A stretch of 64,000 nucleotides of DNA from Gardnerella swidsinskii (GTDB lineage Bacteria; Actinomycetota; Actinomycetes; Actinomycetales; Bifidobacteriaceae), in the NCBI RefSeq assembly GCF_003397705.1, contig NZ_QJVB01000001.1, positions 431,086 to 495,085 of the forward strand. Direction: 5' to 3'. The position numbers and the translations under genes were made by a program. Below, piece by piece: positions 8,947 to 19,625 of the stretch. Every line of letters starts with the position of its first letter. The first letter of the stretch is position 1. The notes under the pieces are model-generated. The model was not told the origin of the DNA. It did not search any database and saw nothing but the letters and a program-made list of their open reading frames with translations.

Positions 8947-9152
8947 ATAAAAAACGAGTTTTTCATAATTTCGTTACTTTGCTAAGTTTAGTTAAGTTAA
9001 GTATTGAAGTACTATATTGAATGTTTGCATGATTGCGTCGTGCGTCATGCGGCACGATTTCGTGTGGGCGTTGCATGTGGCTTTTGTTTGTGACGGTTAT
9101 TTGTGACGGTTTGCGTGGGTCTTGCTAAAAATTACACAAGGAGTTCGTACGT

Positions 9153-11837
9153 ATGCGCACAGCAGAAATTGCAAAGCGTTATCTTGACTATTTTGCTAAG
9201 AATGGTCATATGGTTGTTCCTTCGGCTTCTCTTATTTCGCCGAACCCAACTACGTTATTTACTATCGCAGGCATGGTGCCGTTTATTCCTTACTTGCTCG
9301 GAGAGCAGACGCCTCCTTCGCGTCGTATGGCTTCGAATCAGAAGTGCGTTCGCACTCTAGATATTGACGAAGTTGGTAAGACTACTCGTCACGGCACTTT
9401 CTTCCAGATGGTTGGTAACTTCTCGTTTGGCGATTATTTTAAAGAGGAAGCTATTCACTACGCTTGGGAGCTTTTGACAACTCCTCAAGATAAGGGCGGC
9501 TACGGTTTTGACCCTGAAAAGCTTTGGGTTACTACTTATACTGACGACGATGAAGCCCGCGCAATTTGGAAGAACGAAGGCTTCGACCCAGAGCATATGC
9601 AAGTTTTCGGTATGGAAGATAACTTCTGGACTACCGGCGGTCCTGGTCCTGGCGGTCCATGCTCCGAAATCTACGTGGATCGCGGTCCTAAGTATGGTCG
9701 CGATGGAGGTCCGGCTGCTGACGAATCTCGTTTTATTGAGATTTGGGATTTGGTTTTTGAAAACTACCAGGTAGATAACGTCAAGTCTAAAACTGATTTG
9801 CATATTGCTGGCGAGCTTGATCAGAAGAATATTGATACCGGCGCTGGTTTGGAGCGTTTGGCTTACCTTATGCAAGGTAAGGAAAATATTTACGAAACTG
9901 ACGAAGTTTACCCAGTTATTGAAGCTGCGGAAAAGCTTAGTGGCGTAAAGTACGGCGATAATAATGATGCTGACGTGCGTTTCCGCGTTGTAGCAGATCA
10001 CGTGCGTTCCGCTTTGATGATTATGAGCGATGGCGTGCGCCCAAGTAATGTTGGCCGCGGCTATGTGCTTCGTCGTCTTCTTCGCAGAACTGTTCGCGCA
10101 ATGCGTATGCTTGGTGTGCAAGATCCAGTTTTGCCAACGCTTTTCCCAGTTTCTAAAGCTGCTATGGAACCAAGCTATCCAGAGCTTAATGATACTTTCC
10201 ATGAGGTTAGCGAAGCTGCTTACGGTGAGGAAGACGCGTTCCGTCGCACTCTTGAAAAGGGCACGACTATTCTCGATTTGGCTGTTGAAAAAGCTAAGAA
10301 AGAGCACAAGGATGACCCTATGGTTGGCGGCTCCGACGCGTTTACTTTGCACGATACTTACGGCTTCCCAATCGAGTTGACTTTGGAGATGGCAGCTGAG
10401 CAGGGTGTTAAAGTGGACGAAGCTAAGTTCCGCGAGCTTATGAGCGAGCAGAAAGGTCGCGCTCGCGCTGACGCTTTGAAGAAGCGTCACAATGTGGACG
10501 TTAGCGTTTACGACGATATTAAGAAGTCGCTCGAAAAGCCAATTGACTTCCTCGGTTACACTGACTTCTCCAGCCGTTCTAACGTTTTGGCAATTGTTGA
10601 AGCAGGTAAAGGCTCTGTTAAAAGCGTTACTGCTCCTGCAAACGTTGAGATTATTCTCGACCGCACGCCATTCTACGCTGAGCGCGGCGGCCAGATTGCT
10701 GACCAGGGCGAGATTATTTCCGATGACGGCGCGATTTTGGAAGTTGACGATGTTCAGCGACCAATCAAGGATTTGATTGTTCACAGCTGCCGACTTACCG
10801 AAGGAACTCTTAGCGTTGGTGCTCCTGTAAACACCAATATTGACCAGGTTCGTAGAGCTGCTTTGGCTCGAAGCCACACTGCTACGCATACCCTTCACAA
10901 GGCTTTGCGAGAAGAGCTTGGCCCACAGGCAACTCAGCGCGGTTCCGTGGTTGATCCAGACCGCTTGCGCTTCGACTTCCAGTGGCCAAAGGCTGTTGAT
11001 AAGGATGCGCTTTCTCGCGTTGAAGCTCGCGTAAACGAGCGTATTCGCGACGATTTGCAGGTTGTTCCTAAGGAAATGCCAATCGACGACGCTTTTAAGC
11101 TTGGAGCAATGCACTTGTTCGGCGAAAAGTACGGCGATGTTGTGCGCGTTGTTGAAATCGGCGACGGTTGGAGCCGCGAGCTTTGCGGTGGCACTCACGC
11201 TAAGAGCACCGGAAAGATTGGTATGGTTACAATCCTTTCCGAGTCTTCTATTGGCTCTGGTGTGCGCAGAATCGACGCTCTTTGCGGCGAGGCAGCGTAC
11301 GAGTATGGCGCCCGCGAGCACACTTTGGTTGCGCAATTAGCAGACATGGTTAATGCTCGCCCAGACGAGTTGGTTGAACGTTTGGAATCTTTGCTTAACA
11401 AGATGAAGGATTCTGATCGTAAGCTTGCTTCTGTTTACGAAGCTCAATTAAATGAAGCTGTACCAACATTAGTTGATGAAGTAAAGAATAGTAACGAAAA
11501 AGTTAAGTTGGCTCTTAAGAATGTTGGCAACTTTGGCTCATTCGATGCTTTGCGCAAGACAGTCCTAGATATTCGTGCTCGTTTAGGTGAAGATGCTCCA
11601 GTGGTTGTTGCACTTGCTGGTGTTAATGAAGACGATCGACCAATGATTGCAGTAGCTACAAACGAAGCTGCTCGCGGTCTTGGTGCTAAGGCTGGCGACT
11701 TGGTTCGTACTGCTTCCAAGGTGCTTGGTGGCGGCGGTGGCGGCAAGCCAGACTTCGCTCAGGGCGGTGGTACAGATGCTTCTAAGCTTGATGAAGCTCT
11801 CGAAGCTGCGAAATCAGAAGTAGCTAAGCTCGCCTAG
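9153..11837 (+). CDS. alaS: Alanine--tRNA ligase
   Basis: Charges tRNA-Ala and edits mischarged Ser and Gly. The 894-aa length is normal. The class II catalytic domain (about 1-430) includes [19 protein letters not shown] and the strong motif [14 protein letters not shown]. The editing domain has the zinc-type motifs HTATHTLH (about 570) and [10 protein letters not shown] (about 680). The C-terminal part is the oligomerising C-Ala domain with [23 protein letters not shown] lies 10 nt before the ATG. The upstream 205 bp contain a direct repeat TTTGTGACGGTT but no other gene. Confidence 0.97.
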   Translation: MRTAEIAKRYLDYFAKNGHMVVPSASLISPNPTTLFTIAGMVPFIPYLLGEQTPPSRRMASNQKCVRTLDIDEVGKTTRHGTFFQMVGNFSFGDYFKEEAIHYAWELLTTPQDKGGYGFDPEKLWVTTYTDDDEARAIWKNEGFDPEHMQVFGMEDNFWTTGGPGPGGPCSEIYVDRGPKYGRDGGPAADESRFIEIWDLVFENYQVDNVKSKTDLHIAGELDQKNIDTGAGLERLAYLMQGKENIYETDEVYPVIEAAEKLSGVKYGDNNDADVRFRVVADHVRSALMIMSDGVRPSNVGRGYVLRRLLRRTVRAMRMLGVQDPVLPTLFPVSKAAMEPSYPELNDTFHEVSEAAYGEEDAFRRTLEKGTTILDLAVEKAKKEHKDDPMVGGSDAFTLHDTYGFPIELTLEMAAEQGVKVDEAKFRELMSEQKGRARADALKKRHNVDVSVYDDIKKSLEKPIDFLGYTDFSSRSNVLAIVEAGKGSVKSVTAPANVEIILDRTPFYAERGGQIADQGEIISDDGAILEVDDVQRPIKDLIVHSCRLTEGTLSVGAPVNTNIDQVRRAALARSHTATHTLHKALREELGPQATQRGSVVDPDRLRFDFQWPKAVDKDALSRVEARVNERIRDDLQVVPKEMPIDDAFKLGAMHLFGEKYGDVVRVVEIGDGWSRELCGGTHAKSTGKIGMVTILSESSIGSGVRRIDALCGEAAYEYGAREHTLVAQLADMVNARPDELVERLESLLNKMKDSDRKLASVYEAQLNEAVPTLVDEVKNSNEKVKLALKNVGNFGSFDALRKTVLDIRARLGEDAPVVVALAGVNEDDRPMIAVATNEAARGLGAKAGDLVRTASKVLGGGGGGKPDFAQGGGTDASKLDEALEAAKSEVAKLA

Positions 11838-11840
11838 TGC

Positions 11841-12350
11841 GTGTTTTACAGCTTAAAAATTTACGAATCTATACCAAAAGCAACACGAAATATGGTGTGG
11901 TTAGGTATTGATTTAGGTGACGCAAGGGTCGGACTTGCACTTTCCGACCCTGGTCTCACCTTTGCACATCCTATTGGTAATGTGCAAGTGTTTGGAGATT
12001 CCTTCCATGCTATAGATGAAGTGCTTGAAGTTATTGAAGATAACAATGTAGAAAAAGTTGTTATAGGCTTGCCTTTGCAACTTGATGGCACTGAAGGAAA
12101 ATCTGCTAAAAAAGCTCTGCGCTGGGGGAAGAATCTAATAAAACGCATGCAAATATTGCATGACGAAAAAGATTGGGCGTTGGATTATATGCCAGAAGTA
12201 GTTTGGAAAGATGAGCGTTTGACAACAGTAAGTGCTCATCGTCAGCTTTTGCAAGCGGATCTTTCTACTAAAAAGCATCGTCCAATGGTAGATCAGCAGT
12301 CGGCAGTGTTGATTTTGCAGTCTGCGCTTGACGCAAATAATGCAGAGTAG
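11841..12350 (+). CDS. ruvX: Holliday junction resolvase-like protein RuvX/YqgF
   Basis: RNase H-fold nuclease linked to pre-16S rRNA 5' end maturation and to Holliday junction resolution. Motifs: GIDLGDARVGLALSD near the N-terminus (first catalytic Asp), VVIGLPLQLDGTEG, and DERLTTVSAHRQL. The frame opens at GTG 11841, three bases after the alaS stop; the family-like N-terminus begins at the internal ATG 11892 (MVWLGIDLG), which may be the true start. Order alaS-ruvX-mltG is conserved in actinobacteria and suggests one operon. Confidence 0.9.
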   Translation: MFYSLKIYESIPKATRNMVWLGIDLGDARVGLALSDPGLTFAHPIGNVQVFGDSFHAIDEVLEVIEDNNVEKVVIGLPLQLDGTEGKSAKKALRWGKNLIKRMQILHDEKDWALDYMPEVVWKDERLTTVSAHRQLLQADLSTKKHRPMVDQQSAVLILQSALDANNAE

Positions 12351-12395
12351 TTTTGAAAATCGAATAAAAGCAGAAATAGCGAAGAGGAGAATAGC

Positions 12396-13586
12396 GTGTC
12401 TGACAATTTTGATGAATTTTTTGACAAACATGCAAAGTGGACTGAGCATGATGGCGAGCCGTCGTCAGAATCATCTAATTCTTCTAAATACAAGTCTTCG
12501 ACTGTTAGCTCCAGAAAACGTGCTAAAGCTCGTCTTGAAGCAAAAAAACGCAGGCGTAGAGCAAAAGTCGTTTTATCTATTCTGCTCGTATTCGTATTAG
12601 CTGTTGTTGGATATTTTGGATACAGTGCGGTTCGCGCGTGGAAATTATCTCAAAATAGCGAGTCTGTTGCAGATTGGCCAGGCCCAGGCTTTGGAACGGT
12701 TGAGTTTACTATTGACACCGGCGAGGGTGCTATTAGCGTTGCCAACAAATTAGTTAAGGCAAATGTTGTTAAATCTCAATCAGCTTTTACTTCAGCTGTT
12801 TCTGCAAATAATAAAATTTTGTATCCTGGCGTTTACTCACTGAAAAAACATATGGCTGCTATTGATGTAGTTGATATTCTTTCAGATCAAACAAAAGCAG
12901 GCGGATTCCTTGAAGTTCGTGCAGGGGATCACGCAGCAGACGTTTTGCAAAAAGCTTCAACATTATCTGGAATAAGTTTAGATAAATTCAAGGCTGCGTT
13001 AGCTGATGGTGCTGCAGGAATTCTGCCTGCTGAAGCAAACGGTAGTGTTGAAGGCTGGCTAGAGCCTGGAGTTTATAACGTAAAAGCTATGAAAAGTGCG
13101 GATGCTATTCTTTCCGCAATGGTAAAAAAGCGTATTGAAAAACTTGATTCTCTTGGAATTCCTAAAGGTAAAGATAGAGAAAAAGCCTTAATTATGGCAT
13201 CTATTGCCGAAGCTGAAGTGAATAATCGCGAATATTATGGCAAAGTTATTCGCGTAATACTGAACCGTTTGGCAAAAGATATGTCGTTAGGAATGGATTC
13301 TACTGTTGGTTACGGCGCGGGAGTAAAACCTATTAAACTCACGCAAGCAATGCTTGACGATGCAAATAATCCGTATAATACACGTATTCATAAGGGTTTG
13401 ACTCCTACGCCTATTGGCATTGCTGGAGACAACGCTCTTCTTGCTACTATTAAGCCTCAAGACGGTCCGTGGCTTTACTTCGTCACCACGAATTTGAAAA
13501 CTGGCGAAACGAAGTTTGCGGATAACAAAGACGACTTTTTGAAATTCCGCGACGAGTACAAGCGCAACAATCCTGAAGGCAACTAA
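12396..13586 (+). CDS. mltG: Endolytic transglycosylase MltG
   Basis: Membrane-bound lytic transglycosylase that cuts nascent glycan strands and ends their synthesis. It has 396 aa: a basic, hydrophilic cytoplasmic segment (1-53), one helix (about 55-78), then LysM-like and YceG domains outside the membrane. The catalytic glutamate region is IMASIAEAEVNN (about 265-276), followed by VILNRLAKDMSLGMDSTVGYG and IGIAGDNALLATIKP, both typical of the family. SD GAGGAGA stands before a GTG at 12394-12396; annotation from 12396 gives MSDNFDE. Confidence 0.93.
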   Translation: MSDNFDEFFDKHAKWTEHDGEPSSESSNSSKYKSSTVSSRKRAKARLEAKKRRRRAKVVLSILLVFVLAVVGYFGYSAVRAWKLSQNSESVADWPGPGFGTVEFTIDTGEGAISVANKLVKANVVKSQSAFTSAVSANNKILYPGVYSLKKHMAAIDVVDILSDQTKAGGFLEVRAGDHAADVLQKASTLSGISLDKFKAALADGAAGILPAEANGSVEGWLEPGVYNVKAMKSADAILSAMVKKRIEKLDSLGIPKGKDREKALIMASIAEAEVNNREYYGKVIRVILNRLAKDMSLGMDSTVGYGAGVKPIKLTQAMLDDANNPYNTRIHKGLTPTPIGIAGDNALLATIKPQDGPWLYFVTTNLKTGETKFADNKDDFLKFRDEYKRNNPEGN

Positions 13587-13668
13587 ACTGTTAAATAAAA
13601 ATATAGCTTTTAACCACATATATGTTTTGAGGTTGTAACAGTTTCGCAAGTTTTCGTAATCTGCTTTA

Positions 13669-14175
13669 ATGAAGCAATTAATTATTACGATACTATCGGT
13701 GCTGCCAACGCTCACATGTTTAATTTCAGTTTGCGCAACTGACATAAAAAGTCGCGTAGTGCCAAGACTTTGGGTTGTTATTGCAGGAATTTTTCAATCT
13801 TTTGCGAATCTCATATATTCGATTATTTTATTTAGAAATATTAGCGTGCTTATTTTCGGCTGGATTTCTTGCGTAATTATTTTTGTAATTTACTGGGGTA
13901 TGCGAAAAATTTCCGCAAAAAATGCTATTGGTTTCGGAGATGTTACGAGCGCGTCGATGATTGCGCAAGCCTTGATATTATTCGGCTTTGACTGCTTAAT
14001 TTATTGGTTCGCTTTAATTGGAGCAGTTGGCTTACTTTGGCTTTTGCTATGGAAAATTTACTGCAAAATCTGTTCGCCAACTAACGTATCAATACCATTC
14101 GTACCAGTAGAAGCAATATCTGCAATACTCGCAGCATTGCTGTCAATAACAACCTGCTCAATACTTGGTAGTTAG
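13669..14175 (+). CDS. A24-family prepilin peptidase, short form
   Basis: Integral membrane aspartic protease (168 aa) that would cleave and possibly methylate prepilins. The two catalytic aspartates sit in ATDIKSRVVPR (about 24) and GFGDVTSASM (about 84, the GxGD motif). Five or six hydrophobic segments span the rest. It lacks the N-terminal cysteine domain of full PilD, as in the short actinobacterial enzymes that serve Tad/Flp pili. No pilin gene is nearby, so its substrates lie outside this window. It is not expected to process the sortase-dependent pilus at 54-63 kb. Confidence 0.82.
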   Translation: MKQLIITILSVLPTLTCLISVCATDIKSRVVPRLWVVIAGIFQSFANLIYSIILFRNISVLIFGWISCVIIFVIYWGMRKISAKNAIGFGDVTSASMIAQALILFGFDCLIYWFALIGAVGLLWLLLWKIYCKICSPTNVSIPFVPVEAISAILAALLSITTCSILGS

Positions 14176-14224
14176 TAGAGTAAAGTATTTAGACGCGTAA
14201 ATTACTTGAGAATGGAGAAATGGC

Positions 14225-15412
14225 ATGCTTAGATGGCAAACGGCAGGGGAGTCGCACGGTGAAGCATTAGTAGCCATGATTGAAGGTTTGCCGGCTGGCG
14301 TGCACATTACTAGCAACGATGTAGTTTCGGCACTTGCTCGCCGTCGCCTTGGTTATGGTCGTGGCGCGCGTATGAAGTTTGAGCAAGACAAAGTGCGTCT
14401 TTTAACTGGAGTTCGTCACGGAGTAACGCTTGGTTCTCCGATTGCTGTAGAAATCGCGAATACAGAGTGGCCAAAGTGGACCGAAGTAATGAGTGCAGAT
14501 CCTTTGGATCACGAGGTTGAGCAAGTTGGCAGAAATGCTCCTTTGAGCCGCCCTCGTCCAGGGCATGCGGATTTAACTGGCATGCGCAAGTACGGTTTTA
14601 ATGATGCTCGCGAAGTTTTAGAGCGTTCGAGCGCTAGGGAAACAGCTTCGCGCGTTGCTTTGGGTGCTATTGCTGATGCGTTTTTACAGCAAGCTTTAGG
14701 CGTGCGCACAGTTGCGCATGTTATCGGCATCGGCGGCGAATACACTAACAAAAGTTTAGCTTTACCAACACCAGATGATGTTGCTGCTTTGGATGCTTCT
14801 CCAGTTCGCACTCTCGACAAAGATGCGCAAGCGCGAATGATGGCTCGCATCGACGAAGCAAAAGCAAATGCAGATACGCTCGGTGGAGTAGTGGAAGTGC
14901 TTGCTTACGGCATGCCTGCAGGAGTTGGCACATACGTTGAGTCGGATCGTCGCTTGGATGCGGCTCTCGCGAGCGCGATTATGGGAATTCAGGCTATTAA
15001 AGGCGTGGAAATTGGCGACGGTTTTGCAGAAGCAGATCGCCCCGGATCGGCCGCGCACGACGAAATGGTAACAGACGAAAACGGGAAAATTAAGCGTCTT
15101 ACTAATCGAGCTGGAGGAATTGAAGGCGGAATGTCGAACGGCGAAATTATTCGCGTGCGCGCTGCGATGAAGCCAATTCCGTCTATTCCACGCGCTTTGC
15201 GCACAGTGGATGTGCTTACTGGCGAAGCTGCTCAAGCTATTAATCAGCGCTCCGATTTCACTGCTGTGCCAGCTGCTTCTGTAGTTGCAGAAGCGATGGT
15301 AAGGCTTACTTTAGCTAAGTATGCTTTGGAAAAATTCGGCGGAGATTCTTTGCAAGAAACGCGCCGAAATGTGGAGTCTTACGTAGCTTCCTGGCCGGAG
15401 AATATGAAATGA
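14225..15412 (+). CDS. aroC: Chorismate synthase
   Basis: Last common step to aromatic amino acids: EPSP to chorismate using reduced flavin. The 395-aa protein begins [15 protein letters not shown] and has the family signatures [37 protein letters not shown] and [23 protein letters not shown] precedes the ATG by 8 nt. Its last four bases (ATGA) overlap the start of the next gene, so aroC, aroKB and aroQ form a tight shikimate operon. Confidence 0.97.
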   Translation: MLRWQTAGESHGEALVAMIEGLPAGVHITSNDVVSALARRRLGYGRGARMKFEQDKVRLLTGVRHGVTLGSPIAVEIANTEWPKWTEVMSADPLDHEVEQVGRNAPLSRPRPGHADLTGMRKYGFNDAREVLERSSARETASRVALGAIADAFLQQALGVRTVAHVIGIGGEYTNKSLALPTPDDVAALDASPVRTLDKDAQARMMARIDEAKANADTLGGVVEVLAYGMPAGVGTYVESDRRLDAALASAIMGIQAIKGVEIGDGFAEADRPGSAAHDEMVTDENGKIKRLTNRAGGIEGGMSNGEIIRVRAAMKPIPSIPRALRTVDVLTGEAAQAINQRSDFTAVPAASVVAEAMVRLTLAKYALEKFGGDSLQETRRNVESYVASWPENMK

Positions 15413-17091
15413 GCAACACTAAACTTCCGCTAGCTGTTATTATTGGCATGCCTGCTGCTGGAAAAACGCGTGTTGGCCGCGAAGTTGCGCATCTTATGAA
15501 TCTGCCTTTTTATGATACAGATGACATGATCGAGTGCGATATTGATATGTCAATACCGCAATATTTCGAGGAATATGGCCAGGATGCTTTTCGTAAAATA
15601 GAAGCTCGCATAGTGCGAGAGGCAATTTTGGGAGATACACCTATAGAAGATTCTACAAAGGGAATAGTTTCGCTTGGTGGCGGTGCGCCTATGCGTGAAG
15701 AAACTCAAAAAGTTTTGCGTGAGTATATGCGCTGTGGCGGTCGCGTTGTGTATTTGCAAGTCAATGCTAAAGAGGCTATTGAGCGCGCAAGCTGGAATAA
15801 TAATCGTCCTATGTTTTCTGGAGAAGATGCGCAAAAGCGTTGGATGGAATTATTTGAGCAGAGAGACCCTGTTTTTAGAGCGGTATCGAATATCCACATG
15901 CAAACAAAAGGTTCGACTCCGTATATGGCTGCAGAAAAATTAAGGAGCATGATTATGCAACGTATTGTGCACGTAACAGGTGAAGGAATTGAACCATACG
16001 ATGTGCGAATTGGTGACGGTGCAATGCAACTTCTGCCGCAAATGCTTGGAACTAAGCCAGTTAAAGTGGCGTTAGTTCACACGCAACCTGTTCAGCGTCA
16101 TAGCGACAAAGCTCGAACTATTTTGCGCCAATCTGGTTACGAAGTTTTCGACATGTTAATTCCGGATGCAGAAGCTGGAAAAACTATTAAAGTTGCAAGT
16201 GGATTGTGGGCTAACCTGGCAGAAGCTGGTTTTACTCGTTCGGATGCAATTGTTGGTTTAGGCGGAGGAGCAGCAACGGATGTCGCTGGATTTGTTGCTG
16301 CAACTTGGATGCGTGGAATTCGCTATGTAAACTGCCCTACTTCGCTTCTTGCGATGGTTGACGCGTCTACGGGCGGTAAAACTGGTATTAATACGGATGC
16401 TGGAAAGAATCTAGTCGGCAGCTTTTACACTCCAGCTGGCGTTTTAGCAGATACTTCTACGCTTGCAACTCTTCCAAACGATATTCTTATTGAAGGCTTG
16501 GGCGAGGTTGCAAAATCTGGTTTTATTCGCGACGGCGAAATTTTGAAGATTCTTAGCGATGCCAATAACGCAAGGCTTTTGCGTGAATTTAATGGGGATG
16601 ATTTAGAAAATAATAACGAACTTCATGAACTGCTCGTGGAGCTTATTGAACGCACAGTTAAAGTAAAGGCGTATCACGTATCGAGCGATTTAAAAGAGCA
16701 GGGTTTGCGCGAGTTTTTGAACTACGGGCATACGCTTGGTCACGCTATTGAGCAGATTGAGCACTTCCGTTGGCGTCATGGAAACGCTGTAGCTGTTGGC
16801 ATGGTTTTTGCGGCGGAGCTTGCGCAAATTTTAGGATATTTGGATGCGGGAGACGTTGCGTATCATCGTTCGCTTTTGGATTCGCTTGGATTGCCAACTT
16901 CGTGGCAGTGTGCCAAAGATGCGGATGCTGCTTTTGAGTGTGTGCTTAACCTTATGCATCGCGACAAGAAAGCGCGCGGCAACATGCTACGTTTCGTAAT
17001 TTTGGATGGTATTTCTAATCCTATGCATTTAGACAATCCGCCTATTGAAGCTGTTCGTGAAGCTTTTGAGCGCGTTTATAAGCAAAAATAA
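15409..17091 (+). CDS. aroKB: Bifunctional shikimate kinase / 3-dehydroquinate synthase
   Basis: A fusion of two shikimate-pathway enzymes in 560 aa. Residues 1-180 are shikimate kinase: P-loop [11 protein letters not shown], substrate Asp in DTDDMIECD, and LGGGAPMRE. From about 185 the rest is dehydroquinate synthase: [21 protein letters not shown] (NAD and metal site), [19 protein letters not shown] and the metal histidines in [12 protein letters not shown] and [10 protein letters not shown]. The fusion is common in bifidobacteria. Start overlaps the aroC stop by four bases. Confidence 0.96.
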   Translation: MSNTKLPLAVIIGMPAAGKTRVGREVAHLMNLPFYDTDDMIECDIDMSIPQYFEEYGQDAFRKIEARIVREAILGDTPIEDSTKGIVSLGGGAPMREETQKVLREYMRCGGRVVYLQVNAKEAIERASWNNNRPMFSGEDAQKRWMELFEQRDPVFRAVSNIHMQTKGSTPYMAAEKLRSMIMQRIVHVTGEGIEPYDVRIGDGAMQLLPQMLGTKPVKVALVHTQPVQRHSDKARTILRQSGYEVFDMLIPDAEAGKTIKVASGLWANLAEAGFTRSDAIVGLGGGAATDVAGFVAATWMRGIRYVNCPTSLLAMVDASTGGKTGINTDAGKNLVGSFYTPAGVLADTSTLATLPNDILIEGLGEVAKSGFIRDGEILKILSDANNARLLREFNGDDLENNNELHELLVELIERTVKVKAYHVSSDLKEQGLREFLNYGHTLGHAIEQIEHFRWRHGNAVAVGMVFAAELAQILGYLDAGDVAYHRSLLDSLGLPTSWQCAKDADAAFECVLNLMHRDKKARGNMLRFVILDGISNPMHLDNPPIEAVREAFERVYKQK

Positions 17092-17110
17092 TTAATCTTG
17101 CGAGGTAAAA

Positions 17111-17566
17111 ATGGAAAATCAGCATACAAAAAAAGTGCTTGTTGTAAGCGGACCGAATTTAGGTCGTTTAGGCGTGCGTCAGCCGGACGTGTACGGTAGT
17201 GAGAACTTTGAAACTTTGCGCGAGAAATGCGAAAAGTGGGGTGCGGAACTTGGGTTTGAAGTAGAAGTGCGCCAAAGTGACGACGAAGCGCAAATGGTTC
17301 ACTGGATGCACGAAGCTGCCGATACTCATACGCCTGTTGTTATGAATCCTGCCGCTTTTACACACTACAGTTACGCGCTCGCGGACGCTGCTCACATGGT
17401 TTTGGATGCTGGAGTTCCGCTCATGGAAGTGCATATTTCTAATCCTGCTGCGCGCGATGCTTTTCGTAAAATTAGTGTAATTAGTCCTGTTGCAACCGGC
17501 ACTATTACAGGCATGGGATTATACGGCTATAAGCTCGCTTTGGAAGCTGTTGCGCATCTTGTTTGA
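17111..17566 (+). CDS. aroQ: 3-dehydroquinate dehydratase, type II
   Basis: Third shikimate-pathway step, dehydroquinate to dehydroshikimate; type II enzymes form dodecamers. The 151-aa protein has the actinobacterial active-site loop [17 protein letters not shown] with the catalytic Arg and Tyr, [15 protein letters not shown], and the HISN...R block near the C-terminus. It is 20 bp after aroKB with GAGG as SD. The next frame, pyrG, opens within it, but the pyrG family start is downstream. Confidence 0.95.
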   Translation: MENQHTKKVLVVSGPNLGRLGVRQPDVYGSENFETLREKCEKWGAELGFEVEVRQSDDEAQMVHWMHEAADTHTPVVMNPAAFTHYSYALADAAHMVLDAGVPLMEVHISNPAARDAFRKISVISPVATGTITGMGLYGYKLALEAVAHLV

Positions 17567-17628
17567 TTTTGTTCGATTTTTTGCGAATCAACACCCAGCG
17601 TCGAGGCTCGAAGATACCATGGAGTTCC

Positions 17629-19311
17629 ATGGTTAGAAGACAACATGGTAACTCTCAGGAGCATATTACAAAGCATATTTTTGTCACAGGTGGCGTAGTT
17701 TCGTCCCTCGGAAAAGGCCTTACAGCATCATCTTTAGGTCGACTTTTACGCAGTCGCGGATTGCATGTATTACAACAAAAACTTGACCCTTATATCAATG
17801 TTGACCCGGGTACAATGAACCCATTCCAGCATGGCGAAGTCTATGTTACGGAAGATGGTGCAGAAACAGATCTCGATATTGGTCATTACGAGCGATTCCT
17901 CGATGTTTTCTTAAGCCAGAAAGCGAATGTAACTACAGGTCAGATTTATCAATCTGTGCTTCGTAAGGAGCGCGCTGGCGAATATTTGGGTCAGTGCGTG
18001 CAAGTTATTCCGCATATTACTGGCGAGATTAAGTCGCGTATGCGCGCGCAAGCTTCCGACGATGTAGACGTGATTATTACGGAAATCGGAGGCACAGTTG
18101 GCGATATTGAATCCCAGCCATTTTTGGAGGCTGCTCGCGAAGTTCGTCGCGATTTAGGTCCTGAAAACTGCATGTTTGTGCACGTTTCTTTGGTACCTTA
18201 TATTGCTGCAGCGCACGAGTTGAAGACTAAGCCAACTCAGCATTCTGTGATGATGCTGCGTCAGCTTGGTATTTCTCCAGACGCGCTTGTTTTGCGCTCC
18301 GATCGTCCGCTTAATCAGGCTATTAAAGACAAGATTTCGCTTATGTGCGATGTCGATGCTGAAGGCGTTGTGAACTGCGTTGACGCTCCAAGCATTTACG
18401 ATGTGCCGAAGATTTTGTTCAACGAGGGCTTGGACGCTTACGTTGTTCGCGAGCTTGAGCTTCCATTCCACGATGTTGATTGGAACGAGTGGGAAGATTT
18501 GCTTGAGCGCGTGCATCATCCAAAGCATGAGCTAAACATTGCAATCGTTGGAAAGTATATTGATTTGCCGGATGCTTATCTTTCTGTTACCGAGGCTATT
18601 AAGGCTGGCGGTTTTGCAAACTGGGCTAAAGTTAACGTGCGCTGGGTTGCTGCCGACAAGTGCGAAACTCAAGAAGGTGCAGCTGCGGCTCTTGACCAGA
18701 TGGACGGCATGGTTATTCCAGGCGGCTTCGGTATTCGCGGTATTGAAGGTAAGATTGGCGCTTTGCGTTACGCTCGCGAGCACGGTTTGCCAACGCTTGG
18801 TCTTTGCCTTGGCTTGCAGTCCATGGTTATTGAGTACGCTCGTCACGTGCTTGGACTTGAGGATGCTAATTCCACAGAGTTCGAGAAGGATTGTGGCGAT
18901 CCAGTAATCGCGACTATGGAAGAGCAGAAGGATATTGTGGCCGGTAAGGGAGATATGGGTCACACAATGCGACTTGGCTCTTACCCTGCAACGCTTGAAG
19001 AAGGCTCTATTGTTGCTGAGCTTTACGGCACTACGCATGTTACTGAGCGTCACCGTCACCGTTATGAAGTGAACGTGGCATATAAGGATCGTTTGCGCGA
19101 AGCTGGCTTGCGTATTAGCGGCCAAAGCCCAGATGGTAATTTGACTGAGTTTGTGGAGCTTCCTAAGAGTGTTCACCCATTCTATGTTGCAACTCAAGCT
19201 CATCCAGAGTTTAAGTCTCGTCCAACTAAGCCTCATCCACTGTTTGCTGGATTGGTTGCGGCAGCACTGGAACATCAGGAAGCTGCTGCTAGTAGTAAGG
19301 CTGATAAGTAA
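17629..19311 (+). CDS. pyrG: CTP synthase
   Basis: Makes CTP from UTP, ATP and glutamine. The synthetase half opens [17 protein letters not shown] and the class I glutamine amidotransferase half carries the nucleophile in GLCLGLQSM and the His/Glu pair in [12 protein letters not shown]. The start at 17629 ([16 protein letters not shown]) gives 560 aa and the N-terminus seen in bifidobacteria, with GGAG 4 nt upstream; the open frame extends 22 residues further up to 17563, overlapping aroQ. A clear intrinsic terminator follows at 19342. Confidence 0.96.
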   Translation: MVRRQHGNSQEHITKHIFVTGGVVSSLGKGLTASSLGRLLRSRGLHVLQQKLDPYINVDPGTMNPFQHGEVYVTEDGAETDLDIGHYERFLDVFLSQKANVTTGQIYQSVLRKERAGEYLGQCVQVIPHITGEIKSRMRAQASDDVDVIITEIGGTVGDIESQPFLEAAREVRRDLGPENCMFVHVSLVPYIAAAHELKTKPTQHSVMMLRQLGISPDALVLRSDRPLNQAIKDKISLMCDVDAEGVVNCVDAPSIYDVPKILFNEGLDAYVVRELELPFHDVDWNEWEDLLERVHHPKHELNIAIVGKYIDLPDAYLSVTEAIKAGGFANWAKVNVRWVAADKCETQEGAAAALDQMDGMVIPGGFGIRGIEGKIGALRYAREHGLPTLGLCLGLQSMVIEYARHVLGLEDANSTEFEKDCGDPVIATMEEQKDIVAGKGDMGHTMRLGSYPATLEEGSIVAELYGTTHVTERHRHRYEVNVAYKDRLREAGLRISGQSPDGNLTEFVELPKSVHPFYVATQAHPEFKSRPTKPHPLFAGLVAAALEHQEAAASSKADK

Positions 19312-19341
19312 GGCTTAAGTAAGAATTAAGTAAATAGAAAT

Positions 19342-19382
19342 AAGCGGTAAGACTGGGTTTTCCTAAGTTTTGCCGCTTTTTC
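19342..19382 (+). terminator. Intrinsic terminator after pyrG
   Basis: Stem AAGCGGTAA / TTGCCGCTT (one G-T pair) directly followed by a T-run. It ends the aroC-aroKB-aroQ-pyrG transcription unit. Confidence 0.85.
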
Positions 19383-19397
19383 ATTCGCAACCGATCT

Positions 19398-19432
19398 TTT
19401 CTTTACACGCGCGTAAAGTTTCTGCCGTTTTT
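19398..19432. repeat. Family 2 REP-like hairpin, copy after pyrG
   Basis: CTTTAC-acgcgc-GTAAAG followed by TTTCTGCCGTTTTT. It has the same order of hairpin, then TTTCTGCCG, then T-run as the copies at 30.3, 34.5, 44.0, 45.5, 51.4 and 53.5 kb. It may back up the terminator 20 bp upstream. Confidence 0.75.
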
Positions 19433-19625
19433 GTTTTATTAGATTGTGATAAACATTACGTTTTGCGCGTAACACGGCTATACCAAGAAATCGCATTACG
19501 AGGTAACCTTAGATAGGTGATAATTGAGTGGGGAGAGTGCAAAAGTAGCGCTTGGGGAGCAGCTTTTGCCAATTGATACGTACCGCGCGCAGGTGTGCGT
19601 TAAGTATGGAGGTGTTACAGACTTT

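Noticed and set aside
9357..11336. A 659-codon open frame antisense to alaS
   Set aside because: It mirrors the codon bias of alaS, has no recognisable motifs or SD, and alaS itself is certain.
13669..14175. Prepilin peptidase as part of the 54-63 kb pilus system
   Set aside because: Sortase-dependent pilins are not processed by A24 peptidases; this enzyme belongs with Tad/Flp-type pilins outside the window.
18532..19275. A 247-codon frame antisense to pyrG
   Set aside because: Shadow of the pyrG reading frame with no family features.
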